Positions 23,719 to 34,895 of a stretch of 64,000 bases of DNA are shown here, one piece after another. The notes beneath the pieces were generated by a model that saw only the letters and a program-made list of their open reading frames with translations, was not told the DNA's origin and searched no databases. How positions within the stretch are numbered: position 1 is the first letter of the stretch; each line of letters begins with the position of its first letter. The translations under genes and the position numbers were made by a program. This DNA comes from Panicum virgatum (Eukaryota; Streptophyta; Magnoliopsida; Poales; Poaceae): assembly GCF_016808335.1 (NCBI RefSeq), contig NC_053142.1:47477795-47541794 (forward strand), given 5' to 3'.

Positions 23719-26017
23719 AGGCCCGGATGGTTTCATTGGTATATTCTACAAAATGTGTTGGGAAATAATTAAAGGAGATGTGTTAGCTGCAATCAACTAT
23801 TTCTTTTCCAGACATGATCAGCATTTCAATTTGCTAGACAGTGCCCACATTGTTCTTTTGCCAAAAAAGGAGGATGCCAGCATGGTTGGAGATTTCAGGC
23901 CCATCAGCTTATGTCACAGCTTTACAAAGCTAATTTCCAAAGTATTAGCTATCAGATTGTCGGCTGAGTTAGACAACTTAGTGTCTAGAGCAGAAAGTGC
24001 CTTCATTAGAAAAAGGAGCATTCATGATACTTTCTTATACACTCAGAATCTGATTAGAGAATTACACAAAGTAGGGAAGCCAACTTTATTCCTCAAATTG
24101 GACATTGCCAAGGCGTTCGACACTGTTAGGTGGGATTATTTGCAGGAGGTGTTGCAGCAAATGGGTTTTGGGGCAAGATGGAGAGCTTGGGTGTCAATAT
24201 TGTTGGGAAAATCCTCATCAACAGTACTTCTGAATGGTAAGAGAGGGAAATGGTTCAAACACAAGCTGGGTCTGCGCCAAGGAGATCCTTTATCTCCTAT
24301 GCTTTTTATCTTGGCCATGGAACCATTGCAACTAATGTTAAACAAAGCTACTGAGAAAGGTTTGCTGACACCTATTGCTAATAGGAATGCAAGAATCAGA
24401 ATAAGTTTGTTTGCAGATGCTGCTGCAATTTTCCTAAATCCAGTGGGGGGAGAGGTGCAGGTGGTAAAGAATATTTTAGCAGCGTTTGGAAGTGCTTCCG
24501 GTTTAATAACCAACACTGAAAAAAGTGCAGTTTACCCTATTCGATGTGAGGGACTTGACCTGCAACATATAATGGAGGCATTTCAGTGCCCTGTAGGATC
24601 TTTCCCTTGCAAATATTTGGGGTTGCCGCTAAACATAAAGGCAATCAGGAGAGTTGATATACAGCCCTTGATAGATAAGGTGGGAGGAAAATTGGCTGCA
24701 TGGAAAGGAAGGTTGCTCAGTAAGGCTGGGAGCCTAAGATTAGTTAACTCGGTGCTCTCATCCATTCCCACATATTTCTTGACAGTTTTCAAATTGCCAA
24801 AATGGGCAGTGAGAAAAATTGATAAGCTTAGAAGAAGCTTCCTTTGGAAAGGAGACACAGAGGCGAATGGTGGACATTGTCTAGTGCAGTGGGCCAAAAC
24901 ATTGAGACTCAAAAAGTTTGGAGGATTGGGTATACTTGATTTGGATTTGTTTGGTAGGGCTCTACGGTTAAGGTGGCTTTTGTTCCAATGGACAGCTCCA
25001 GAACGTCCATGGGTAGGTACTCAGCCACCGGTTGATGCAATTGACAGACAACTGTTTCGAGCTAGTACAGTGGTCACACTTGGCAATGGTGAGAAGGTAG
25101 CTTCTGGCAATCAACATGGATGAATGGGCAGGCACCTATGGATCGATTTCCAGACTTATTTAGGTTGGCTTGGAGGAAAAATAAAACAGTGAAAGAAGAA
25201 ATTAAAAATCAGAATTGGACAAGAGGCTTATGGAGAATGCAATCAGTGAGTGAAATGGCTAGTTTTGTGCAACTCTGGGACATGGTGCAAGAGGTACAAC
25301 TGAATGATGAACAAGATAGTATCTTTTGGCGCTGGACGTCTGATGGTGTATACACAACAAAGTCAGCTTACAATGCGCAGTTTCTTGGCACTTACAACTT
25401 GTTCAAAGGACAACACATTTGGCAAGCAGAAGCAGAAGGGAAGCACAAATTCTTCGCATGGCTTTTGGTTCAGTGCAAGATACTTACCGCAGACAAGATG
25501 ATAGCTAGACAATGGCCTTGCAATCCAGTATGCACTATGTGCAATCAAGAACCAGAGACTGCTGCACATTTGATACTTCACTGCACTTTTTCTAGGCAAG
25601 TCTGGGACAAAATGGAGAGCTGGACACAGCGTTTGGTTCAAGTGCCGGTGCAAGGACTACAAGTGATGGATTGGTGGGAGAAAGGACTTGCGCATATACC
25701 TAAAAAAGAATGTCAACTTAAGGCAGCTTTGATGATCTATTGTGCTTGGAATATCTGGAAGGCGAGGAACAGGCGTGTGTTTGATAATAAGATTTTATCA
25801 CCGTTGGACGTTTTTCAGGAGATTAAAGCTGAGATGCATTGCAGGACTTCCGCATGCGGAAGACCTGAGCTTTCATTGTTTAATGTTTAATTTACCTTTT
25901 ATTGTGTTTGAGTTAAGCTTGTTTTATGTAATAGTAAGGCTGTAAGAACTCGGAACTTTGCTTCTCTCCTTCTTAAATGACAGTGCGGTGCTCCCGCAAG
26001 CTTTTCACAAAAAAAAT
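23719..26017 (+). pseudogene. LINE ORF2 3' part: reverse transcriptase and zf-RVT, degenerate
   Basis: Continues the LINE of 1-486. The RT includes FRPISLCHSF, KLDIAKAFDTVRW and GLRQGDPLSPMLF. The catalytic box (24410-24421) reads FADA instead of the expected F/Y-ADD, so one essential aspartate is lost. A deletion of one base near 25100 shifts the frame from the RT end (stop at 25121) into the C-terminal frame (25120-25890), which holds a zf-RVT-like region (CTMCNQEPETAAHLILHC). After the TAA at 25888 comes a 3' UTR ending in an A-tract (26009-26016). Both defects make it inactive. Confidence 0.9.
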
Positions 26018-26068
26018 CATTCCTTTTACAGTACAGGGTTCTGCACGCTACTAAATACATTGAACTTC

Positions 26069-26327
26069 GGCCCTGTTTGGTTTGTGATACGCTAGAAACT
26101 GTAGCAACTTTGACCAATAATTAGGAGTACTAAATAATGATAATTTACAAAAATAACTTCAGAATCCCTGCGCTAGGAACTTTGAAGAATCTAATGAGAC
26201 CTTTGACCGCGTGATTTGAGGGTGGTTACTGTAGTATCGATGTAGCCAACCATTGATTAATTACCGTCATTAGATTCGTCGCAGAAAGTTACACCAATCT
26301 ATGAAAAGGTTTTGCAAATAAATTTCG
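26069..26327. mobile_element. PIF/Harbinger-like MITE, part 1, split by a copia element
   Basis: It begins GGCCCTGTTTGG. The other end (31098-31155) finishes CAAACAAGGCC, giving inverted termini, with TTC on each outer side (26066-26068 and 31156-31158). The body, reverse complemented, matches the MITE at 39229-39553 (for example ACGAATCTAATGACGG and CTACAGTAACCA). The superfamily is inferred from the 3-bp duplication and termini. Confidence 0.8.
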
Positions 26328-26615
26328 TGTTGGATATGTTCCAAATTCATATTGGGCTGGCCGACTTCTGCCGTAGCGAAGTGGAGGCCCGAACAAAGCC
26401 AACGGCAGTATACCCTCGATTAGGGTTTACTCCATTACTCTCTTGTAAGCCGCCATACGGCGTTGTAACCCAAACTCTTGATAATAGTGAGAAGTGTTGC
26501 TGGCTGGCGCCCGTGATTTTTCCCCTTCGCATTGGAGGGGTTTTCCACGTAAAATCGTGTCTCCGCTGTGATTGATCTTATTTGTTTCATCGTTTAGTCG
26601 CCGTTACTTGTAACA
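26328..26615 (+). repeat. Left LTR of the copia element
   Basis: Pairs with 30803-31092. Most differences are C/T or G/A. Confidence 0.92.
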
Positions 26616-26651
26616 AGTGGTACCAGAGCTGTGGTTGCAGATTAGGGTTCC

Positions 26652-29600
26652 ATGTCGACGTCGATGAAGTTCGATCTTCCGTTGCTGGATTACAACACGA
26701 GGTTCTTGCTATGGCAAGTCAAGATGCAGGAGATTCTGGCGCATAATCATGACTATGATGAGGCGCTGGATAAATTCGGGAAGCAGAGGAAGGCTGATTG
26801 AACTCCTGAGGAGATCCGTAAGGATCAGAAGACGCTTGCCCTAATTCAGCTTCATCTTAGTAATGATATTTTGCAGGAGGTGTTGGAGAAAAAAAACTGC
26901 TGCAGAACTCTGGCTGAAACTGGAATCGATCTGTATGTCCAAGGATCTAACCAGTAAGATGCATATGAAGATGAAGTTGTTCACTCTCAAGATGAAGGAG
27001 GATGATTCGGTGATAAGCCATATATCTGAATTCAAGAAGATCGTTGCCGACCTAGTGTCGATGGAGGTGAAGTATGATGACGAGGACTTAGGTCTTTTAC
27101 TGTTATGTTCATTGCCAAATTTGTATGCTAATTTTCGTGATACCATACTTTTAAGCCGTGATGAACTCACCCTAAAGGAAGTTTATGAGGCTCTCCAGTT
27201 CAGAGAGAAGATGAAAGGCATGGTACAGTCTGACGGGACATCGTCCTCCAAAGGTGATGCTTTGCATGTGAGAGGCAGACCTGAGCATAGATCCTCCAAT
27301 GACAGCAATGATCGTAACAAGAGTCATGATGGGAGAAGCCGTTCAAAGTCCAAGCCGCGTAAGAAGTTCTGTAACTACTGTAAGAAGACTAATTATTTTA
27401 TTGAGGATTGTTTAAAATTAAAGAATAAGGAGAAGAAGAAAAATAATTCTGATGGTAAGGCTTCCGTTGTTTCTGCTGCTGACTCTGATTCGGGAGATTG
27501 TCTGGTTGTTCTTGCTGGTTGTGTTTCTGGTCATGATGAATGGATTCTTGATTCCGCATGTTCATTTCATATCTGCATTAATAAAGATTGGTTTAGTTCC
27601 TATAAGCCTGTGCAGAAAGGAGATGTTGTGCGCATGGGAGATGATAACCCACGTGATATTGTGGGCATTGGCTCAATTCGGATCAAGACTGATGATGGCA
27701 TGGACACACACACTGAAAAATGTCAGATATATACCAGGGATGACCAGAAATCTTAACTCGCTGAGCACGCTTGATGCAGAAGGTTTTAAATATTCTGATT
27801 CAAATGGCGTTCTAAAGGTATCAAAAGGTTCTCTTATTTGCTTCAAAGGTGATTTGTATTCTGCTAAGTTGTATGTCCTTAGAGGAAGTACTTTACCTGG
27901 TTCTGTTTCCGCTGCTGCTGTTACTAATGGTGAACTTAGTAAAACTAACCTCTGGCATATGCGTTTGGGACATATGAGTCAACTTGGTATGACAGAATTG
28001 ATAAAGAGAAACTTGATGAATGGCTACACTTCGAGTAGCATGAAGTTTTGTGAGCATTGTATTTTTGGGAAGCATAAAAGGGTGAAATTCAACACTTCGG
28101 TTCATACCACCAAAGGTACTCTTGATTATGTACATGCTGACTTATGGGGTCCTTCTCGTAAGCCTTCTCTTGGTGGTTCTCGTTACATGCTTACTATTAT
28201 TGATGACTACTCTAGAAAAGTATGGCCATATTTTCTGAAACATAAAGATAATACCTTTGCAGCTTTTAAGGATTGGAAAGTCATGATAGAAAGGCAAACT
28301 GAAAGGAAGGTAAAATTGCTTCATACTGATAATGGTGGAGAGTTTTGTTTGCATGCCTTTAATGATTATTGCAGGAAGGAAGGCATTCTTAGGCATCACA
28401 CCATCCCGCACACTCTGCAACAAAATAGTGTGGCCGAACGTATGAACAGAACCATTATTTCGAAGGCTCGTTGCATGCTGTCCAATGCAAGGATGAGCAA
28501 GCGTTTTTGGGCTGAAGCTGCTGCTACTGCATGTTACTTGATAAACAGATCGCCTTCTATCCCACTAAATAACTGCATGTTACTTGATAAACAGATCGCC
28601 TTCTATCCCACTAAATAAGAAAACTCGCATTGAGGTATGGTCCGGTACGCCTGCTGATTATTCAGAGTTGAAAGTTTTTGGCTGCACTACTTATGCTCAT
28701 GTTGATAATGAAAAATTAGAGTCTAGAGCTGTTAAGTGTCTTTTTCTTGGTTATGGTTCGGGGGTTAAAGGCTATAAATTGTGGAATCCCGAAACAGGAA
28801 AGGCTTTCGTGAGCAGGAGTGTTGTTTTCAATGAATCTGTGATGTTTAATGACAGTTTGTCCTCAGATCATGTTCCAGATAATTCTGAAAAGGAGTTGCA
28901 GCGTATGAGCGTGCAGGTGGAGCATGCTGATGATGAGATAGGTGTGCAGGTGGAGCCTGTTCATGACCAGAACAATGATGTTGCTGATGATGATGCTCAT
29001 GATGTTGTTCAGCAAACTCCTCCTATTTTGTAGCTAGAGGAGGATTTGTCTATTACTCAACGCAAATCAAAGAGGAGTTGTGGACCTCCAATACGTCTTA
29101 TTGAAGAATGTAATTTGTCTTATTATGCTTTGAGTTGTGCTGAACAGGTGGAGAATTGTCATGAGCCAGCAACTTATACAGAAGCTGTTTGTTGTGGTGA
29201 TCGTGAGAATTGGATTTCAGCTATGCATGAGGAGATGCAGTCTCTCGAGAAGAACAGTATATGGGAGGTTGTGCCTTTGCCTGAGAAAAAAAAGACCATC
29301 CGCTGCAAATGGATCTTCAAGATAAAGGAGGGTCTAACTCCAAGCGAGCCTCCAAAGTTTAAGGCAAGATTAGTTGCAAAAGGTTACAGTTAAATTCCGG
29401 GTGTTGACTATAATGATGTGTTCTCTCTAGTTGTAAAGCACAGTTCATTCGTACATTTTTAATATTGTTGCTTCACATGATCTTGAGATTGAGTAGTTAG
29501 ATATGAAGACTGCGTTTTTGCATGGAGAGCTTGAGAAGGACATATACATGGACCAGCCGGAAGGGTTCATAGTGCCTGACAAGGAGAAATTTGTGTGCAA

Positions 29601-30685
29601 GTTGAAGAGATCCTTGTATGGTTTGAAGCAGTCCCCTCGTCAATGGAATAAGAGGTTTGATTCATTTATGTTGTCGCATGGTTTTAAAAGGTCTAAATAT
29701 GATAGCTGCCTTTACATCAAGCATGTTAATGGATCACCTATATACTTGCTGTTATACGTTGATGATATGCTGATTGCTGCCAAGAGTAAAGTTGAAATCA
29801 CTAAATTGAAGAAATTGTTGAGTAGTGAGTTTGACATGAAAAATCTTGGTGCTGCTAAGAAAATTCTCGGTATGAAAATTACTAGAGACAGAAAATCCGG
29901 TTTGCTATTTCTTAGTCAGCAAAATTATGTTAAGAAAGTTCTTCAGTGTTTCAACATGCAAAATGCAAAAGCTGTTAGTACCCCTATTGCACCTCACTTT
30001 AAATTATCAGCTGCACAGTGTCCTAGTACAGATGAAGAAACTGAATACATGTTAAGAGTTTCTTATTCTAGTGTTGTTGGGTATTTGATTTATGCCATAG
30101 TTTGCTCTCGCCCAGATTTAGCATATGCTATGAGTTTGGTCAGTAGGTACATGTCTAATCCTGGTAAATAACACTGGAAGGCAATTCAGTGGGTTTTCAG
30201 GTACCTCAGAGGCACAGCAGATTGTTGTTTGAAGTTTGGCAAAACTGACAAGGGACTTATTGGTTATGTGGATTCAAATTATGCTGCTGGTCTGGACAGG
30301 AGAAGGTCATTGACTGGTTATGTGTTCACAGTTGGCAGTTGTGCTGTGAGTTGGAGCGCTACATTAGTCTGTTGTTGCTTTGTCTACTACTGAAGTAGAA
30401 TATATGGCAGTTTCTGAAGCGTGCAAGGAACTAATTTGGTTGAAAGGGTTGTATGCTGAGCTATGTGGAGTTAATTCTTGCATCAATCTTTACTGTGACA
30501 GTCAAAATGCTATTTACCTTACTAAAGATCAGATATTTCATGAAAGGACTAAACATATTGATACAAGTTCCATTTTGTTCGTGAAGGTGAGCTGAAGGTA
30601 TGCAAGATTAGTACTCATGATAATCATGCTGATATGTTGACAAAGCCAGTTTCTGTTGCTAAGTTTGAGCTGTGCTCAAGCTTAG
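26652..30685 (+). pseudogene. Degenerate copia Gag-Pol
   Basis: Gag starts at ATG 26652 and meets TGA at 26799, where a Trp codon fits. An extra A in the run near 26890 shifts the frame. The zinc knuckle (CNYCKKTNYFIEDC) lacks its histidine. Protease is recognisable by ILDSACSFHI. Integrase spans about 27940-28550 (HMRLGHMSQLG, HTDNGGEF). A 46-bp tandem duplication (28526-28617) breaks the frame. Further stops fall at 29031 and 29391. RT continues at 29503-30171 (catalytic LLYVDDMLIA), and RNase H ends near 30590 (SEACKELIWLKG). No intact polyprotein is possible. Confidence 0.9.
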
Positions 30686-30802
30686 TTGGGTTGATTGATT
30701 AGCCCAAGAGGCTATTTGGCACCAGAAGTATTCTTTCTTTGTTATATTCAGGATGAAGGTGTTGATTTATGCTATAAGAGGAATTTGTCTCGAGGTGGAG
30801 TT

Positions 30803-31092
30803 TGTTGGATATGTTTCAAATTCATATTAGGCTGGCCGATTTCTGCTGTAGCGAAGCGGAGGCTCGAACAAAGCCAACAGTAGTATACCCTCGATTAGGA
30901 TTTACTCCATTACTCTCTTGTAAGTCGCCATACGGCGTTGTAACCAAAACTCTTAATAATAGTGAGAAGTGTTGCTGGCTGGTGCCTGTGGTTTTTTCCC
31001 TTCGCATTGGAGGGGTTTTCCATGTAAAATCTTGTGTCTCCGCTGTGATTAATCTTATTTGTTTCATCGTTTAGTCGCCGTTACTTGTAACA
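30803..31092 (+). repeat. Right LTR of the copia element
   Basis: Preceded by a short purine-rich tract (GAGGTGGAGTT). Ends CTTGTAACA. Confidence 0.92.
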
Positions 31093-31097
31093 CTTCA

Positions 31098-31155
31098 TTT
31101 AGTACTTCATGCATGAAAGATTTTCTCGTTGCGCTAGATGCAATCAAACAAGGCC
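31098..31155. mobile_element. PIF/Harbinger-like MITE, part 2
   Basis: Terminal segment of the MITE begun at 26069, ending CAAACAAGGCC, followed by TTC. Its TTTAGTACTTCATGCAT matches the reverse complement of the start of the MITE at 39229. Confidence 0.8.
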
Positions 31156-31546
31156 TTCATATACTACCAACTTTAGAGATTGGGACACTGACGAGCACAA
31201 TTTTTTTATGAGTTGTTTCTACAAGATAAACTAGTGCTAGCGGTGTGGTTTGATCATATTGTTTGAACAGTGACATGGTCACGTACGTCAAAACACACTA
31301 CAAATGCATAAATAACACACATCCCTTTAAATTCATAAATACAAACCGCATCCCCACGAAGAGATTAGACTATCATATCTTAGGTTGACAAATAAAAAAA
31401 GAAGACCACACCACGGCCTTGTTAGGACGGCCCACTCGAATTATGGCCCATCTATTCTGCTGGGCCGGGACGGTCGAACCGCCGCTTGCAGCAGGAAGAA
31501 GCTCACATCCAAACCAACACGACCATAAAAAAAAAATAAAACTGAA
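31156..31546. other. Intergenic stretch, 3' flank of a minus-strand gene
   Basis: AT-rich, unrecognised sequence. The part nearest 31546 is probably 3' UTR of the gene at 31547-31903. It includes an A-run (31528-31538) and two GGCCCA-type motifs (31429 and 31445). Confidence 0.4.
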
Positions 31547-31903
31547 CTACGCGACGAACGCAAGACTTCCAAGGGCCACGACGACGCACAGTGGCAGGAT
31601 GGAAACCCACAGCAGAAACTTTGCGACGCCGGCCCAGCGTTCTGGGTCGCGGGCGACGGCCCAGAACCCGAACGAGGCCTCCGCAAGCCCGTACAGCACC
31701 GTGCCGGCAAGGACGCCGTAGTAGGCGTACCCCGGCACCTGAAATGGGCTGCCGGAAGCAGCCGACGGCGGCGCCTTGAAGATGGCGAGCGCGAGGCCCG
31801 ACGAGCCGAGGAAAACGCCGCAGATCATCAGCGCGGCCGCCGCCGCGGTCACGTCTTGGCCGGCTTCGGCGATGATGGCTATCAGGCGAGCCGGGAACGC
31901 CAT
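31547..31903 (-). CDS. Small three-pass membrane protein, unknown function
   Basis: Single-exon frame of 118 residues starting MAFPARLIAI in a good plant context (ATCAATGGCG on the minus strand). A TATA box (TATAAATG, complement of 32004-32011) lies about 100 bp upstream of the ATG. Hydrophobic segments lie at residues about 19-42, 57-80 and 90-114, with a short Pro/Ser-rich loop (KAPPSAASGSP) between the first two, so an integral membrane protein is likely. I do not recognise a family. The strong TATA-to-ATG arrangement and biased GC-rich codons favour a real gene over a chance frame. Upstream lie GGGTCAC-type tandem repeats that recur beside the gene at 34895. Confidence 0.7.
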   Translation of the reverse strand: MAFPARLIAIIAEAGQDVTAAAAALMICGVFLGSSGLALAIFKAPPSAASGSPFQVPGYAYYGVLAGTVLYGLAEASFGFWAVARDPERWAGVAKFLLWVSILPLCVVVALGSLAFVA

Positions 31904-32003
31904 TGATTGATGTACCTGGCACGACTAGTAGTTTGACTTGGGTGCGTGTGTACGGTGAGAGAAGCAGGTTTGTTGGGCCTCGGCGCCAGGGAGAGGGCGA
32001 ACG

Positions 32004-32011
32004 CATTTATA
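32004..32011 (-). promoter_or_regulatory. TATA box of the 31547-31903 gene
   Basis: TATAAATG on the minus strand, about 100 bp before the ATG. The region between resembles a short 5' UTR. Confidence 0.6.
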
Positions 32012-32039
32012 CGTTGAGCGGCTTTGAAAGAAGTACAGT

Positions 32040-32265
32040 TTGGGTCACGAATTATCCGAAGGCGTGGGGCCAATCGGTCAGCGGCCAGCGGGTTGCGCCT
32101 TACCCGGCGACGGCTGGGTCACCAGGTACCGGAGGCGTGGGGTCAATCTGTCAGTGGCCCAGGAGGGTTGCGGCTTACCCAACGTCGCATGGGTCACCAA
32201 TTACCCAAGGGTGGGGGCCATCCGTCGGGTGCGACGACGACGTCGAGGTGTCCCTGGAAGCTGGG
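32040..32265. repeat. Three degenerate ~75-bp tandem units (GGGTCAC repeats)
   Basis: Each unit starts GGGTCAC and includes GGCGTGGGG(C/T)CAATC and a GGTTGCG(C/G)CTTACCC-like end; the last unit is partial. Related units occur at 34105-34265. Confidence 0.7.
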
Positions 32266-32490
32266 GGTTGCGTCGTGAAATTATTAATTTTTGATAGGGT
32301 CTGTTATGTGAAAGACCAGTGATGTATTGTGGTACCTTGATATGATAATAACGCAAAATGGTGTCCAAAATTAACCGGTTATTTGATACTACCAAAAAAA
32401 AATACTAGACGGTATAAAAAAAATTAATTTAGCATATATGTTAAATCGGGTGGATTGAAATGGTGTCCGAAATTGACTGCTAACTGGAGC

Positions 32491-33035
32491 TAGGGGTGGG
32501 CATTCGGTTCTTCGGTTCGGTTTGGTTCGGTTCCTCGGTTTTCGAAGAAATTCGGTTCCTAGAAAATAGGAACCGATCGGTTCCAAGAAATTTCAGGAAC
32601 CGAGTATTTCGGTTCTCGGTCATTTCGGTTCGGTTTCGGTTCTAACCGAACTAATCGAATTTTTTTACCGAAAGTTAAGATAACAAGAAAAATATACATG
32701 TTCTATAGCAAATTTAGACAATACTTCCTCTACTTTAGAGAATAATAATTGAGAAGAGAACAATAACAATATAGTAAGGGAAATACATGGCAATTGAAGT
32801 ATGATACATCACATGTAAACTAAATATACTCTTACAAAATGCAAAGTTTATATAATTCGGTTCTTTCGGTTAATTCGGTTACCCGAGGGTAGGAACCGAT
32901 TTTTTTTCGGTTATTTCGGTTCTTCAATATCTGGAACCGAACAAGGAACCGAATTTTTCGGTTCCGGTTATTTCGGTTTCGGTTCCGGTTTTTTCGGTTC
33001 GGTTCTTCGATTTCGGTTAAATTTGCCCACCCCTA
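32491..33035. mobile_element. hAT-type MITE, 545 bp
   Basis: Termini are TAGGGGTGGGC and GCCCACCCCTA, with perfect 8-bp duplications ACTGGAGC at 32483-32490 and 33036-33043. The interior is packed with TTCGGTT-type repeats and has no coding frame. The 8-bp duplication is diagnostic of hAT. Confidence 0.92.
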
Positions 33036-33302
33036 ACTGGAGCGCTGCCTACAAACCATCACTGCGTTTAATTTACTTTTTATGTGTGCATATATTTGAA
33101 CATGTTCATAGTTATCTGATTTCAATTTTGAATACAGAGATTACTGGTAGTTGAACAAATCATGGAATACCACAGTTTTTCCATCAGTTTTTCCATCAGT
33201 GACAATAGGGTTGTCTGTTCAAATTTAAACACGCGCAATATATTTGTCTCCCAAAAAAGGAAAAGGGTTTAATAATTTTAAAACCGCTGGTTAGTGCCTC
33301 AC

Positions 33303-34040
33303 GAAGCTGTGCGGCGGTCGCTGTTGTTGCGGCACCGCCCAGGATTGTGCCACCTGTCCATCAAATCAATGGCGAGCAGGTCCATCGCGGGAGTTGTGCG
33401 CCGTTGCGAGCCGGCTGCTGTCCTGCGGCGGAGCCACACCCCAAAAGCCGAGCGCTCAATTCGATCAAGCTGGTGCTGCGACGGAGCCAATTCAGCAGGA
33501 TCTTCAAAGCCGCTCCTTTGACGTGGACTAGAAGGAAGCCTCAAGGCCTGCAGACATGGCCTGGCGCCAAGCTGTGCGATGTGTCTCTCGTTTGCAGGGA
33601 AACCAGCAAGCTTGAGGTTCTATAGCTTCAGGCACCTTTGATGGCGAAGTCAACGCCAGGAGCCGATGATGACCTCGATGGTGAAATAGAATGAACTGCA
33701 ATCTCAATCATGGCGACAGTGTCCGGCTCGGCCGTTGGTTTCGATGGCAGATCATGGTTGATGTTCGGCGGCAGAATTCTCCAAGAGGCAAGAGATTTGG
33801 AGTTGGACGATCAGATCCTTTTTTCACGGAGGTGTGATCAACCTGTGGAGGCACCGGCTTGATTGAATCGAGCGCTCAGCTTTCATAGGGCGGCTCCGTC
33901 GAATGACAGCAGCCGGCTCGGGATGATGCGCAGCTTCCGCGATGGGCCTGCTCCCGATTAATGTGATGGCCAGATGACAGCATCCTAGACGGTGTCACAA
34001 CAGCATCACTGTGCGGCACCGCCGCAGAGGATTTTCTTCC
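33303..34040. repeat. Long imperfect inverted repeat (~175-bp arms)
   Basis: The left arm (about 33303-33480) reads like the reverse complement of the right arm (about 33860-34040). Shared runs include GAGCCGGCTGCTGTC and, with one or two changes each, GAGCGCTCAATTCGATCAAGC and CATCGCGGGAG. The loop is about 380 bp. I found no convincing target duplication, so it may be a MULE-like element with long terminal repeats, or a simple fold-back. No coding frame is recognised in arms or loop. Confidence 0.7.
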
Positions 34041-34104
34041 GTCTAGCTGTGGATTAGGAGGAGCTTAATCAACCAACGTCAATGCCCGCCAACGCAGTCG
34101 CCTG

Positions 34105-34265
34105 GGTCGCGAGTTACCCGAAGGCGTGGAATCCGTCAGAGGCCAGCTGGGTTGCACCTTACCCATCGCCTGGGTCACTAGTTACCCATCGTCGCTGGGT
34201 CACCGGTTACCCAGAGGCGTGGGGCCAATCCGTCGGTGACCCAGGCAGGTAGCGGCTTACCCATG
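34105..34265. repeat. GGGTCAC-type tandem repeats upstream of the NAC-like gene
   Basis: Degenerate units related to those at 32040-32265 (TGGGTCACCGGTTACCCA, GGCGTGGGGCCAATCCGTC). They end just upstream of a TATA-like TATTTAAG (about 34275). Confidence 0.65.
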
Positions 34266-34544
34266 TGCACTCCGGTATTTAAGTAATACCTCCCCTCCTG
34301 CCTCCGACACGCCCAAAGCACTCAGCATCGATTTCCAAGGTCAAACCCTAGCGCCTGCCGGCCTGCGCACACCAGGCCGCTGCCCACCCGCACCAGGCAC
34401 CAGCCCTGCCGCCGCCGCCGCCAAGTTCGCCCGGCCACGGCGCCACCAGCCCGCAGTCGCTAGCCCGCGTCCTAAGGCCGCGGCCGCGGCGCCGCCAGCC
34501 CGCCGCGCGACCTCACTGGCTCGGTCAGCGCCCAGCTTCATCCC

Positions 34545-34895
34545 ATGCGACCTCAACGGAGATTTGCACGCCGCCGACCTCGTCAACACCGGATCTGTGT
34601 GGTACGCCTTCTCTCTCTGTTCTTGATTTCTCCACTGTTATGGTTAGGATTTAGAGCATGATGCTTGGATTTGCATGGTCTAAATTGTACATGCGCAGAT
34701 AGCATAGAGTTGAATGAGGATTAAATCGAGTTGACTCAATTTGTGATTGACCGCTGGTACTGCTCGTTAGCTCGTTAGGTTTGTTTTTATTTGTGCTGAT
34801 GTCGCTAGTTCACAGATTATTTGAGATGGTGACTAGCTGCTACAGCCAGTTCAATGTTCATTTATTCCATTATTATTGTTGATCTGCAGTTGTGA
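34545..34895 (+). other. 5' leader intron and short uORF of the NAC-like gene
   Basis: A leader exon ends at 34601 (TGTGTG/GTACGC) and the next starts at 34890 (GATCTGCAG/TTGTG), giving a 288-bp intron. In the spliced leader a uORF from ATG 34545 (20 codons) ends with TGA at 34893-34895, overlapping the main ATG (34895-34897) as TGATG. The splice sites fit consensus; use is inferred. Confidence 0.55.

Larger units (their letters stand above)
26328..31092 (+). mobile_element. Ty1/copia LTR retrotransposon, degenerate, inside a MITE
   Basis: Its LTRs are 26328-26615 (288 bp) and 30803-31092 (290 bp), both starting TGTTGGATATG and ending CTTGTAACA. A primer site like TGGTACCAGAGC follows at about 26619. 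The domain order protease, integrase, RT, RNase H is that of copia. Flanks TTTCG (26323-26327) and CTTCA (31093-31097) look like a target duplication with two later changes, since the intact MITE has ACTTCA there. By eye the LTRs differ at about 20 sites (near 7%), so this insertion is much older than the chromoviruses. A Tork-type lineage is only a guess from the integrase region. Confidence 0.92.
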
